Below, piece by piece: positions 1-8,702 of a stretch of DNA of 64,000 nt; the stretch's first letter is position 1, and each line of letters begins with the position of its first letter. Both the position numbers and the translations under genes were made by a program. The notes below the pieces were generated by a model. The model was not told where the DNA came from. It saw only the letters and a list, made by a program, of their open reading frames with translations, and did not search any database. The stretch covers positions 1 to 64,000 of the forward strand of contig JAECUM010009382.1 of assembly GCA_016617855.1 (NCBI GenBank), written 5' to 3'. This DNA is from Megalonaias nervosa (Eukaryota; Mollusca; Bivalvia; Unionida; Unionidae).

Positions 1-1
1 A

Positions 2-1153
2 GAATCGCGTCAGGAATCTCAAGTTGAATTTGAAGAGGATACAAAAAAATTATTTAAACCTATCACTGAGACCACTAAAGGTATTCAACCTGTGTTAGAG
101 AAAACCGCTGAAGCAACTGGAAAAATAGCAGAAAGAACTAAGAAAAAAGCAAGAAGAACAAAAAAGACAAAAGAAATTTTACGTGAACTTCCAGCCGAAA
201 TAGCTGCTGCGATGCCAGTCCCGGAAATACCTGAGGATGAAGATCAACCTGAAGGTGCTGAAGCAGAAGGTGCTGAAATAGGTGATATAAAGGAACGTCT
301 ACCAGAACAAGAAGAAAGAATTAACATAAATGACAAATTTATCGAAGATGCTATTGATTATATTAAAATTATTAAAGGTTCAGAAAATTTAGCTATGCTT
401 GCTGTGAAAAGTTTCAATGATCGAAAACGGTATTTAAAACCTGAATATGCTGATAAACCTATAGGTCGTGAAAATTGGTACAAATGGATATTTCGCATAC
501 GCTATGACGTTGATCAGGCTAGAAATAGTGATCCAAGATATATTGAGTATATTCATACAATAGATAATTACATTACCTTCATGCAATTACCGCCAGAACA
601 ACAACAACAATATCAACAACAATATCAACAACAACAACAATATCAACAACAACAACAATATCAACAACAACAATATCAACAACAACAATATCAACAACAA
701 CAACAAGAACGACAACAACGAGAACAAGAACGACAAGAAAAAATAAAACAATTACAAGCACCACCAAAACAAAAAACACCTCCAAAACAAAAAGAACCAA
801 AACCATTTGAGCAATCACTTTGTGATTATCCAGAATCATCAAAAACACTACCGAAACCAAGTAAAAAAGCACCACCGAAACCAAGTGAAGAGAAAAAAGA
901 AGAATTTCAAGACGCTCCCAGAGCAACTGGAAGTGGTTTAGGGAGTGGTCTTATTACTTGTCCCAATAATGTCCTTGCTGATGTTGATCGACTAGAAATC
1001 CTCATTGGAGGAAAACGAGCTGGTAATAATTCCCCAGAAATCATTAATGAAGCATCTGATATTTGCAAACGATTATTTACAGGCGGTATCATGGATATTA
1101 ATGTATATCGGTCTCTCATTAATGAAATCGCCGATGATTATCATAGTGACTAA
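2..1153 (+). CDS. Q-rich virion-block protein, 5'-partial
   Basis: The frame is open from base 2, upstream of any usable ATG, so the gene begins outside the window. The visible part is about 383 residues. It starts with an acidic/basic, Lys/Glu-rich helical segment, has a globular-looking middle (around 350-580), then a long Gln/Tyr tract made of YQQQ-type units (591-740), a Pro/Lys-rich linker, and a conserved-looking tail containing TGSGLGSGL and CPNNVLADVDRLE. A decayed homologue of both the N-terminal and C-terminal parts is readable in element 2 at 41,920-43,020 (minus), which supports it as a real, shared gene of these elements. Its position directly before the pVI-like and capsid genes suggests a virion or assembly role. 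I do not recognise its molecular function. Confidence 0.75.
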   Translation, partial: ESRQESQVEFEEDTKKLFKPITETTKGIQPVLEKTAEATGKIAERTKKKARRTKKTKEILRELPAEIAAAMPVPEIPEDEDQPEGAEAEGAEIGDIKERLPEQEERININDKFIEDAIDYIKIIKGSENLAMLAVKSFNDRKRYLKPEYADKPIGRENWYKWIFRIRYDVDQARNSDPRYIEYIHTIDNYITFMQLPPEQQQQYQQQYQQQQQYQQQQQYQQQQYQQQQYQQQQQERQQREQERQEKIKQLQAPPKQKTPPKQKEPKPFEQSLCDYPESSKTLPKPSKKAPPKPSEEKKEEFQDAPRATGSGLGSGLITCPNNVLADVDRLEILIGGKRAGNNSPEIINEASDICKRLFTGGIMDINVYRSLINEIADDYHSD

Positions 1154-1188
1154 GTATGTAATTAGTGATAAAGTCACTTAATAATAAG

Positions 1189-1650
1189 ATGATCATACAC
1201 AATACTTGTGGACCTACCATGGTCAGGGTAATAAACTCTCGATTACCAGTATACAAAACGACCTACGGAGATGGACTAGGTGATGTTGTTCAGGGTCTGT
1301 TTAGAAGAATAGCCCCAAAAGCAATACCGATTGCAAAGCAGCCAGGAATGAAAGCTATTGATGTTGTTCGTGAAAAAGGTATAGGCGCTTTTGGTAATCT
1401 TGCTAGCAAAGCATTCTCAGCAATTAAAGATAGACTATCACGATTAATACGCAGACCACAAGCGACCCGACCTCAACCTGTGAAATTGGCTAGCACTGAA
1501 GTGATGCCAGCAAATGTCAGTAAAATAATAAATCAAGCCGCTAATCAAAAACTAGCGGAGTTGGCTGATGTACCAATGTCGGAAAAGGAAAAAAATATAA
1601 CCGCTAGTCTGATAGCAGGAAGTGGTCTTCGAGTTAGACGAAGACGATAA
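1189..1650 (+). CDS. pVI-like small basic virion protein
   Basis: This gene encodes about 153 residues. I chose ATG 1189, preceded by TTAATAATAAG, over upstream non-ATG codons in the same frame. The protein is basic and ends in SGLRVRRRR. It has a short N-terminal segment, RLPVYKTTYGDGLGDVVQGL, resembling the start of minor capsid proteins placed next to the hexon-like gene in Polintons and adintoviruses, and a likely amphipathic helix after it. It begins 35 bp after the Q-rich gene and ends 8 bp before the capsid gene. A decayed homologue is readable on the minus strand at 40,700-41,110. A pVI-type role (capsid interior, membrane activity) is inferred from position and composition, not from a diagnostic motif. 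Confidence 0.6.
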   Translation: MIIHNTCGPTMVRVINSRLPVYKTTYGDGLGDVVQGLFRRIAPKAIPIAKQPGMKAIDVVREKGIGAFGNLASKAFSAIKDRLSRLIRRPQATRPQPVKLASTEVMPANVSKIINQAANQKLAELADVPMSEKEKNITASLIAGSGLRVRRRR

Positions 1651-1658
1651 TAATAAAG

Positions 1659-3056
1659 ATGTTTAAGCGCATATCTGACCCCGCGTTTGACATGGACGCA
1701 CCAGTACTCAAAGATGAGTCTGTGCGCGATTATCAGTATTATTCTTACGACGCACGACTGCCAAATCAGCGTGGACGAATCGAACTAGAGGTTCAGGATA
1801 CAAGCAGATATTTCCTACCCGCTGAAGCATTTATTGAAGTCGAAGGTGAAATTTTAAATAACGCTAATCCTGCAGCACCACCAGTAGCATATGGAGCTGA
1901 TGTTAGTGTCGGCTTTGTTAATAATGGTATTATGGCGTTATTTGATAGCGCTACGTACATGATTGATGGAAAAAATATTGAATCAATCCAGAAAGACGTT
2001 GACGTTGCAACGACAATACTTGGCCTTGCAAGATATAGCGACGATTACTCAAGATCAGCTGGTCCATCAATGATGTTTGTCAAGGATACTTCTGACCATC
2101 CTGATAACAGAAATCAGGTTACTCGACAACCCAATAATCGAGCTGTTCCTCCTGCTGCTGCTGCTATTGAAGATCTATATTTTCCAAATCCAGAATTTAA
2201 CTTAGGATTTGCAGCACGTAAATTAATGTTGAAAGATAATAGGAGAAGATTTTCATGTGCAATTCCACTGTCACATATTTTTGGATTCTGTAGAAATGTC
2301 AGAAAAGTCATTTTCGGAGCCAAACACACAGTTGTACTAGTACGAAAAGGCGATGATAATGATGCATTATGGAGACCCATTGGTGATGCTGGTGTGGTAG
2401 TACTAACAAAACTTTCACTGTGGATGCCAGTAATGACTCCGTCAATATCTGAAGACGACCGGTTGTTATCTTTTATGAGTCAAGGCGGTAAATCAACTTT
2501 GTCATGGTTGACTATGACCACAGATGTTGTTCAGAGTGCAATTAATGGTTTATTTACATGGCAAATAGCTTCTCAGCAAGGTGTTTCTGCACCAAGACAT
2601 ATATTTATTGCGTTTCAAAATACTGCACGATTAAACTCACAATTACAAAATCCAATGGTGTTTGACACGCTTGGTGTTTCTGATGTTTCATTAAGGATAA
2701 ATGGACACCAAGAACCATCCGAAGATATATTACTGAATTTCGATGAAAATCATGTAGCACGTGCATATCATCGATTAATGACATTCATGTGGCGTGATCA
2801 AAACATTGATACTGGTTTACAAATATCGCAGCTAGATTTTACTACGCTGTATCCGATTTATTACTTTTCACTAGAACATTTAGATTTAACCAGACAATCT
2901 GTTGTAGATATTCATTTTCGAGCTCGCGTTAATAGAGATGTTGGAGTTATTGTTAATTACAGAGCAATTGCTGTTATACTCAGCGATAAATCGATGTTAC
3001 TCGAAGGTGTTGGTGGTCGCATGAGAGTTATTGATGCCCCAGTAGAAAACATGTAA
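1659..3056 (+). CDS. Major capsid protein (hexon-like, double jelly-roll type)
   Basis: The protein is 465 residues and intact. Length, position after the pVI-like gene, and overall character (beta-rich, few charged runs, no membrane segment) match the Polinton/adintovirus major capsid protein, a double jelly-roll protein forming pseudo-hexameric capsomers. Readable blocks include RYFLPAEAFIEVEG near residues 51-64, GIMALFDSATYMIDG near 90-104, and the C-terminal DLTRQSVVDIHFRARV, typical of the final jelly-roll strands. The start ATG follows GATAATAATAAAG, 8 bp after the upstream stop. The assignment rests on family resemblance and synteny; structure prediction would settle it. No homologue is readable in element 2, so that copy appears to have lost it. 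Confidence 0.8.
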   Translation: MFKRISDPAFDMDAPVLKDESVRDYQYYSYDARLPNQRGRIELEVQDTSRYFLPAEAFIEVEGEILNNANPAAPPVAYGADVSVGFVNNGIMALFDSATYMIDGKNIESIQKDVDVATTILGLARYSDDYSRSAGPSMMFVKDTSDHPDNRNQVTRQPNNRAVPPAAAAIEDLYFPNPEFNLGFAARKLMLKDNRRRFSCAIPLSHIFGFCRNVRKVIFGAKHTVVLVRKGDDNDALWRPIGDAGVVVLTKLSLWMPVMTPSISEDDRLLSFMSQGGKSTLSWLTMTTDVVQSAINGLFTWQIASQQGVSAPRHIFIAFQNTARLNSQLQNPMVFDTLGVSDVSLRINGHQEPSEDILLNFDENHVARAYHRLMTFMWRDQNIDTGLQISQLDFTTLYPIYYFSLEHLDLTRQSVVDIHFRARVNRDVGVIVNYRAIAVILSDKSMLLEGVGGRMRVIDAPVENM

Positions 3057-3079
3057 TTAGATCATCCATAATAATTATA

Positions 3080-3580
3080 ATGTCATATCATCACGTTAGT
3101 GTGAGTCTGACTCCTGGTCAGATTAAAAAGCTACAATCAGCATCAAAAAATAACTGTGGAATAAAAATATCACTAAAGCGAGAACAAATGACCGGTGCAA
3201 ATAAACTATCGTTGACCGAGCGTCAGTTCAAAAACTTCAATGAAGTTAAAAAATCGAATAAAGGCGTTAAACTTAATCTTTCTGCGGGCGCCATCAAAGA
3301 CATCGCTAAATCGGGTGGTATATTTCCACTTCTCGCAGCTATACCAGCATTAATAGCCGCTGCAGCCCCAGCTGTTGCAAAAGCAGCTGCGCTAGGTGCT
3401 GTTGGAACAGCTGCTGGAATGGCATTAAAGAAAGCAACTGGACAAGGAATCAAAAAAAAGGGAAGCGGTTTAAGACTACCAGGAACCCCGTATTCGTGGT
3501 ACGGAAAGGGTCTAAGATTACCAGGAACCCCGTATTCGTGGTACGGAAAGGGTCTAAGACTTCCCGGGACAGTTTACTAA
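3080..3580 (+). CDS. pX-like basic protein with Ala-rich hydrophobic segment and C-terminal repeats
   Basis: The protein has 166 residues. It begins MSYHHVSVSLTPGQIKKLQ and has a basic N-terminal half. Next comes a Gly-Gly, a hydrophobic Ala-rich stretch (about residues 78-118), then a Lys/Gly-rich region. The C terminus is a tandem repeat of a 14-residue unit, LRLPGTPYSWYGKG, in two full copies and one partial; the DNA repeat unit is 42 bp, at about 3,468-3,580. Such proteins with short LPGT-containing tails sit beside the capsid and protease genes of adintovirus-like elements and have been compared with adenovirus core protein X. A membrane- or DNA-interacting core role is inferred. The same LPGTP motif appears in the phospholipase protein of this element. 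Confidence 0.65.
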   Translation: MSYHHVSVSLTPGQIKKLQSASKNNCGIKISLKREQMTGANKLSLTERQFKNFNEVKKSNKGVKLNLSAGAIKDIAKSGGIFPLLAAIPALIAAAAPAVAKAAALGAVGTAAGMALKKATGQGIKKKGSGLRLPGTPYSWYGKGLRLPGTPYSWYGKGLRLPGTVY

Positions 3581-3588
3581 TATCACCC

Positions 3589-3991
3589 ATGTCCAATTTT
3601 GATTTACTTAATGCTGCTAAGCAACTAAAAATAAAAAAAATTTCAGAGGTGTTTTTATGCGCGATCAATTACCAAAAAACCAAACAATATTGAAACCGGT
3701 ATCATTAATCTCGATAAAAACTCTGGCCCAGGCACGCACTGGGTCGGATATGCAATTGATCCACGTGGAATTATTTATTTCGATTCGTATGGATTAGCAC
3801 CACCAAAAGAATTTTTAGAGTACGTTACCGGCGATATTCCAATCTGGTATTCAACGCTACCAACACAAAAAATAACTGATCCTCCAATATGCGGTCGTGA
3901 AACCCTCGCTGTGCTTGATGCTGTATCAAAATCAACAGCACCACCTCATAAAATCGTGCACGTGTTCACTACACTACGTCATAACACTTAA
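3589..3991 (+). pseudogene. Adenain-type (Ulp1-like) cysteine protease, frameshifted twice
   Basis: This is the maturation protease of Polinton/adenovirus-type virions, which cleaves capsid precursors. The active-site landmarks are readable in order across three frames: GTHWVGYA (His), IIYFDSYGL (Asp) and ICGRE (Cys), with the usual spacing. About 134 codons is close to the family's size. The frame is broken at an A8 run (3,633-3,640) and again at an A6 run (3,674-3,679), both upstream of the His. Each looks like loss of one base. Because both lesions are in homopolymers they may be sequencing errors. Start ATG 3,589 lies 8 bp after the pX-like stop, and the gene ends 19 bp before the fibre-like gene. 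Confidence 0.8.
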
Positions 3992-4010
3992 ACTGATATC
4001 AGTAAATATA

Positions 4011-5108
4011 ATGGTAGATATTTATGGAAGATCTACTCGCAAAGATCAGAAGTTCGATTTATCTAAATATGCAACTCTTGATCAGCTCAGAAATGAAATC
4101 GATGATTTATTAAATATCACAAGTGTGGATCAAAATGAAGTCGTCGTTTTTCAGGACAAACAAGGACGATTAAAAACGAGTAACATACAACTACTAGATG
4201 TACTTATACGAATTCCCAACGCGGTTGTTAATAATATCGTTGCTTTCACTGATCAAGGTAAAATACAGGATTCCGGTAAATCGGTTAACGACTATGTTAA
4301 GAAAACTGGTGATGTATTTACCGGTGACATTATTATGTCAGGAAGAAAAATTACATATCTTGGAGATCCAACCTCGGATACAGACGCAGCAACAAAAAAA
4401 TACGTCGATGATCAAGAATCCAAGTACGTGTCAGTGCGCGGTGGTATAATGCGTGCATTTCTCGACATGAATAATAATGGTATTAATAATCTCAGAACAC
4501 CAGAAACAGATTTCGACGCCGCAACGAAGAAATACGTCGACGATAAAGAAATTCCAATAACGACTTCGTTAACGACAATCAATGATGGAATTGCTACATT
4601 TAGAGCTGATTATATTAATCACGTACAAACATTTCTAAATTTTCGTAGAAATGTAAACAGATCTATTAATGACTTTTTTGGAAGTCCACCAGTCGTTGAC
4701 ATAAAACTTACCGACATTAACATGAAAATCAACGATATTGTTAGTGGAATTCCTAATATCATTGAAAAAACGAATCTTATTAAAATTCCTCACAAGCAGA
4801 TCTTCAACGTAGTATACACAGTAGCATCAGGATTAGGAGTATGGACACTGCAAGATAATAATCTCAAACACACCGCAGAAGTCACTGGTGTATACAGACT
4901 GTCCGTATTTAGTAGTGCAAAATTCAGTATATTTACTACATTTCCATGGCGTTATTCAAACGACACTTTTTCTGGAGTTGTATCCGTCATAATAAATAAA
5001 GATGCGGAAAAAACATTTCTGCTGGAAGCATCTGATAAAAAATTAACCAGAACACTATACTGGTGGTGTTTGGAATTTGTATGTGAAACTCCTCAATTAG
5101 TTATCTAG
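4011..5108 (+). CDS. Tail-fibre-like attachment protein
   Basis: The protein is 365 residues, started at ATG 4011, which follows AATATA. The frame is open further upstream, but that part overlaps the protease gene. Residues about 107-178 carry two copies of a module ending in DAATKKYVDD, preceded by a beta segment with MSGRKITYLGDP or LDMNNNGINNL. This is the pattern of phage tail-fibre and other trimeric fibre shafts. The remaining C-terminal part (about residues 260-365) is beta-rich and Trp/Tyr/Phe-containing, consistent with a knob or head. Its place between the protease and a membrane-type protein fits a vertex fibre used for host attachment. Fibre function is inferred; the repeat motif is seen directly. 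Confidence 0.7.
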   Translation: MVDIYGRSTRKDQKFDLSKYATLDQLRNEIDDLLNITSVDQNEVVVFQDKQGRLKTSNIQLLDVLIRIPNAVVNNIVAFTDQGKIQDSGKSVNDYVKKTGDVFTGDIIMSGRKITYLGDPTSDTDAATKKYVDDQESKYVSVRGGIMRAFLDMNNNGINNLRTPETDFDAATKKYVDDKEIPITTSLTTINDGIATFRADYINHVQTFLNFRRNVNRSINDFFGSPPVVDIKLTDINMKINDIVSGIPNIIEKTNLIKIPHKQIFNVVYTVASGLGVWTLQDNNLKHTAEVTGVYRLSVFSSAKFSIFTTFPWRYSNDTFSGVVSVIINKDAEKTFLLEASDKKLTRTLYWWCLEFVCETPQLVI

Positions 5109-5117
5109 ATAAATATA

Positions 5118-5603
5118 ATGAATCAAGAGTCATTTATCGACGTTCAACGTCACAGATACGCTCAAGTATGTGAGTGTCAAACCAAACTAAAAAATATCAT
5201 CGACGATTACACGATAAAGGTAAAAAAATATCGGCGACGTATGGTTGTTATTGATATAATGGTATACTCAGTTTCTGCTGTTATTGCTGGAACTGGATTA
5301 TTACTATCAACAATAACGATGACAGCGCCTGCAGTTGTAACAATTATAGTTTCCACGGCAACAACATGCGCAGGTATTTTCAGTATTATCGCTAAGAAAA
5401 TATCTACGTGTACAAATGATAAACTAAACGAGTACATAATGAAATTGCACACAGCAACAGCCGCCTACACTAAATTATGCTCGTATCTTTCAGCGTATCT
5501 CAGTGATGGTAAAATATCCGATGAGGAGTTCGTAACGATAATGAAAACCTACAATGAAGCATTCATAATCGCTAGTGACAATAACGGAAAGATGGAGAAT
5601 TAA
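5118..5603 (+). CDS. Small protein with two predicted membrane segments
   Basis: The protein is 161 residues. The N-terminal 40 residues are hydrophilic and end in a KKYRRR cluster. Hydrophobic segments follow at about 43-65 and 71-92, then a soluble helical tail of about 65 residues. The topology suggests a membrane hairpin protein. The gene starts 9 bp after the fibre-like gene (AATATAATG context) and ends 18 bp before the penton-like gene, so it belongs to the virion block. I do not recognise a family. Candidate roles are an internal-membrane protein or a membrane-active entry or exit factor; neither is shown by the sequence. Confidence 0.6.
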   Translation: MNQESFIDVQRHRYAQVCECQTKLKNIIDDYTIKVKKYRRRMVVIDIMVYSVSAVIAGTGLLLSTITMTAPAVVTIIVSTATTCAGIFSIIAKKISTCTNDKLNEYIMKLHTATAAYTKLCSYLSAYLSDGKISDEEFVTIMKTYNEAFIIASDNNGKMEN

Positions 5604-5621
5604 ATAATAACGATAATAATA

Positions 5622-7083
5622 ATGTCATCGTTAGAATTACTTCAGCAGATCGTAGCTAATACAACGCCGTCAAAACTACTATGATATCATTAAGTTCAAC
5701 CAATCCTGAATTTAGCGTTAATTTTCCAACTGCAATTCCAGCAAAGGAAATAGCGCTAGCACAATTACGAGTTTATCATAGTTGGCCAAATATCAGGTCA
5801 AAACCATTTGGTGGACAACCAGCAAATAATTCACTGGTATTTGCGAATAAGAATAAACCTGATGGAACACCTGATTGGCAAGTTGTTGGAATTACAACGG
5901 GTAGTTATCAAATAGACGAGATTAATGATGAGTTCCAACGCAGAATTAAATCCATCACAGGGAAAGAATCTAAAACAGCGATTACTGCTTACGAACCAAC
6001 ACTATCAGCAATTATTGAAATAAATTCTCCTGATTACCTCGTAGATATTTATCAGAGTTCGATTAGATCTGTGTTAGGATGGCCTGAAGTCGCACCTGTT
6101 TATAATGGAGTTTCAAAACCAAAAATAGAAGAATTTAAAACGAGTGAAGAAAAATTCATTAAAAATCCAGAATATCGAGGAAAAAATCCATGGAGATATA
6201 TATTATTTGAATCTGATTCAAACAACAATACATACTACTTTATCGATTTTGACGATAAAAGAATTCCCAAGATGACTAGATCAGCATTTACTGTTATCAG
6301 GATGACAGATGGGGGAGAGCGAAATATTGTTGATGTAGGATTTATTAAACGGTTTTTAGATGCTCTTAAACCTGAATACGATAAAACGTTTAATGATTTA
6401 AGAAATTTACTTATTTCATTATCACAACATTACAACGATAACGTAAAGCAGCAAATAATCGAGTCAGTAAAACACTTGAATGGGATCTTATTTGATTTAT
6501 ACATCGTCAATCGAAGTATTATAAACACTACGACTAAACTCGATAGTATTTACACAAGTCCAACATTGAGGCAATTATTTCTTGATCATTATAAAATAAA
6601 AGAAGGGGAATTACAAACATTTATTATACCAGATTTAAATAACGCTGAAATGAAGAAATCATTAAATGATCTTATTGAAGAATATTATCCGGGAGTAATT
6701 GAATCGTGGAGAAAAATAGCCCCACCACCGGCTATACTAAAACACAATAACAACCTTTTTGGTGCCGGACGTCATATATTGCCAGGCATTTTAAACATAA
6801 CATCAGTTATTGCAGTCAATCTGGTATGCGATGTTATTGAAGGTAGCTATCAAATAGATCTTTCTAAGTCTAACCAGGCCCAGCAAGGGTACATATTATT
6901 CAGTTTTAGTCCGTTGGCCCCCCCCCCCGTTGGTTAATTGTATCAGAGCCAATTAACCCCGTGTACCTGCGAGTTCATAATCCCTTATGATCAAGGATAC
7001 ACTTTAAACTTACAGACCAAAGCAATCGCATTCTGGACACAAGAAATGAAGAACTAAATATTAATCTGTATGTACGCTCATAG
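5622..7083 (+). pseudogene. Penton-like minor capsid protein, broken at three points
   Basis: The N-terminal region reads PEFSVNFPTAIP and QLRVYHSWPNI. The C-terminal region, in another frame, contains a VYLRV strand followed by LTDQSN and RNEELNINLYVR. Together they are typical of the single jelly-roll penton/minor capsid protein of Polintons and adintoviruses. The longest intact piece is 5,681-6,937 (418 residues). Breaks: an apparent one-base loss at an A4 run (5,672-5,675) separating the first 19 codons; a frame change at a C11 run (6,918-6,928); and an in-frame TGA at 6,988-6,990 before the natural stop at 7,081. The TGA is not in a homopolymer, so at least part of the decay looks real. 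A parallel decayed copy lies at 41,131-41,856. Confidence 0.75.
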
Positions 7084-7481
7084 AGCGTTATCATAACAAA
7101 AAAAAAAAATATCCGGACGTATAGTGCTTGTCTATAATACTGTATTCTTTGTTTACATAAAATCCACGCACAGTGCGCAATCGAAATCTATTATCTAGAA
7201 GGCTGTGGCTGCATATTGATTATTCCATAACGGCTGTGTATATGTGTCGATTACCGCGTAAAGTTATTTTAAGAACATCCGCTATGACTAAATCAATATC
7301 CTTGGTTACGGCTTACTCATAGACTCAATGTTATACAGAATTATATATATTTTTTGGAAACTAGAAATATAAAATCTCATTTTACACAGAAAATTGTGGT
7401 TTTTGTTAAGAACATTGTAGTTTTTAGGAAATAGGCTATTGGTAAACACATACTAACTTTTTCAGTATGTATTTATAACAA

Positions 7482-7556
7482 GGTCCGATAGCTCAATTGA
7501 TAGCGCGTAGAAACTCTCATCCGGAGGGTCATGGTTCGAAACCCGAGAAAGACATA
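7482..7556 (+). other. tRNA-like sequence (degenerate)
   Basis: A box-A-like segment (ATAGCTCAATTGATAGCG) is followed, at tRNA spacing, by a box-B-like GGTTCGAAACC that can form a T-arm. CTCAT stands near the anticodon position. The acceptor ends do not pair well, so a functional tRNA is unlikely. It could be a decayed tRNA gene, a tRNA-derived insertion, or an internal RNA polymerase III promoter for the structured region just downstream. Confidence 0.35.
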
Positions 7557-7614
7557 TGTCTGCGGGAGGCGATTTTAGGCCAAGATTTATAATCTATTGG
7601 GGGCTCCAGCCCCC

Positions 7615-7720
7615 CCGTCTTCAGAGTACACCAATCCACTACGTCAACACGTGGTGGATTCACTTTTGTGAATCACCCATTGGTTGATAGTTATGGGTTG
7701 GTGTGCTGGCGTGAAGACGG
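7615..7720. repeat. Nested inverted repeat / long hairpin
   Basis: CCGTCTTC (7,615-7,622) pairs with GAAGACGG (7,713-7,720). Inside it ACACCAATCC (7,628-7,637) pairs with GGGTTGGTGT (7,695-7,704) with one mismatch. A further inner hairpin is GATTCAC/GTGAATC (around 7,657-7,674). The result is a roughly 106-bp multi-stem structure directly after the tRNA-like sequence and next to a run of (ATC)n. Confidence 0.65.
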
Positions 7721-7770
7721 CATTTCATCATATCATCATCATCATCATCATCATCATCATATCATCTCAT

Positions 7771-8242
7771 CAAAAATATACAGCGGGGGTGATATGAGGT
7801 CGTGACCTTGTGACTTCACTAAAGGGGTACCCCACACAAGGGCCATTCCAAAAGACACAATCGCAAAACTAAAAATAAATCTAATGAGATTCCAGGTCAC
7901 AAAGACCAATCAGCCTTTGAGTTCCTAGAGTTTCGGTTACGGATATCTAGGAATTCTTGTAAGGCAATAAACAGAATCTGATTGGTCACTAAAATAAGAC
8001 CTACACGTGTATAAACAACCCTCTGAGTTCCTAGAGTTTCGGTTACGGATATTTAGGAATTCTTTCGGGGGTAAACAAATAACACGTACAGACAACCCTC
8101 TGAGCCTCTAAAGTTTCGGTTACGGATATTTAGGGGTCTTTTGGGGGGTAAATGTCTAAACAAAGATTCGGAACCTCATTAGGTTTATCTGATACAACTA
8201 TGGAATGGTAGACCGAATATCACCCCGCGCTGTATATTTTTG
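7771..8242. repeat. 472-bp segment bounded by 31-bp imperfect inverted repeats
   Basis: The left end (7,771-7,801) begins CAAAAATATACAGCG, and the right end (8,211-8,242) is its reverse complement, with one gap and two mismatches over about 31 bp. The segment has no coding frame and carries three hairpin repeats. The terminal inverted repeats make it look like a MITE. I could not find a clear target-site duplication, so an element-encoded cis structure is equally possible. Confidence 0.6.
7922..8136 (+). repeat. Three hairpin repeats with identical 16-nt loop
   Basis: Three units at 7,922-7,953, 8,028-8,059 and 8,105-8,136 each have an 8-bp stem around the same 16-nt loop GTTTCGGTTACGGATA. 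The stems are TTCCTAGA/TCTAGGAA, TTCCTAGA/TTTAGGAA and CCTCTAAA/TTTAGGGG. The third unit differs on both sides in ways that largely keep pairing. Neighbouring sequence, including CAACCCTCTGAG, is also shared by units two and three. Confidence 0.75.
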
Positions 8243-8276
8243 TTTATTTTTTTATTAAATAAACACTTATTATATA

Positions 8277-8699
8277 ATGAATTTTGAAAATATCAATGTC
8301 ATTGTTTCTGCGATTAAAAAATTACAACATAACGGTATCAATATATCTGACAATCTTAATGCTGAAAAGATTCTATGCGATTTTGACTCATTACAACAAC
8401 GAAAGAACGAGAACAGATTCACGCTATCCGCTGATTATAAATTCATGAAAATTATCCAGCAAGGAATGTTAAAGTCACTGGCAACTGTCACTGATGATCA
8501 AGTAAAATTGTTTGTGCCTCTCTCAAACGCTATTGACAAAATCAAGCTAGAATTATCTCATGAATACGAACAGAGAAAGATTATGAACTTTCGTATAAGA
8601 CAATTAAGAGAGCATTGTGAAAATACGAGTGAAAATGACAGCGACAATGATGGACCATTGACTGTGATAATAGCTAAACAAAATCCTTGGGAAAATTAA
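8277..8699 (+). CDS. Hypothetical protein of element 1
   Basis: The protein has 140 residues and starts at an ATG in the TATATAATG context seen at other starts of this element. It is hydrophilic and probably mostly helical. Its tail is acidic and Ser/Asn-rich (NTSENDSDNDG, about residues 116-126) and then ends in PWEN. There are no Cys pairs, membrane segments or nucleotide-binding motifs. It lies between the control-type region and the minus-strand HNH gene. I do not recognise it. Confidence 0.5.
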   Translation: MNFENINVIVSAIKKLQHNGINISDNLNAEKILCDFDSLQQRKNENRFTLSADYKFMKIIQQGMLKSLATVTDDQVKLFVPLSNAIDKIKLELSHEYEQRKIMNFRIRQLREHCENTSENDSDNDGPLTVIIAKQNPWEN

Positions 8700-8702
8700 C
8701 AT

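Larger units (their letters stand above)
7084..8276. other. 1.2-kb non-coding control-type region of element 1
   Basis: This is the only long gene-free stretch in an otherwise compact element. From left to right it holds AT-rich sequence, a tRNA-like sequence (7,482-7,556), a nested inverted-repeat block (7,615-7,720), an ATC microsatellite (about 7,727-7,769), and a 472-bp segment bounded by inverted repeats (7,771-8,242) with three hairpin repeats inside. No open frame in it looks coding. Such a region could be an origin, a packaging signal, a non-coding RNA locus, or a site where a small DNA transposon inserted. The sequence does not decide between these. Confidence 0.6.

Noticed and set aside
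579..926. 115-codon frame antisense to the Q-rich tract
   Set aside because: It is the complement of the CAA/TAT repeat (poly Val/Leu) and a shadow of the real gene.
3633..3679. Programmed ribosomal frameshifting in the protease gene
   Set aside because: Two shifts at plain A-runs with no slippery heptamer plus pseudoknot; similar lesions occur in unrelated genes, so decay or assembly error is more likely.
3897..4010. Upstream extension of the fibre-like gene
   Set aside because: Overlaps the protease C terminus in another frame; ATG 4,011 has the element's usual start context.
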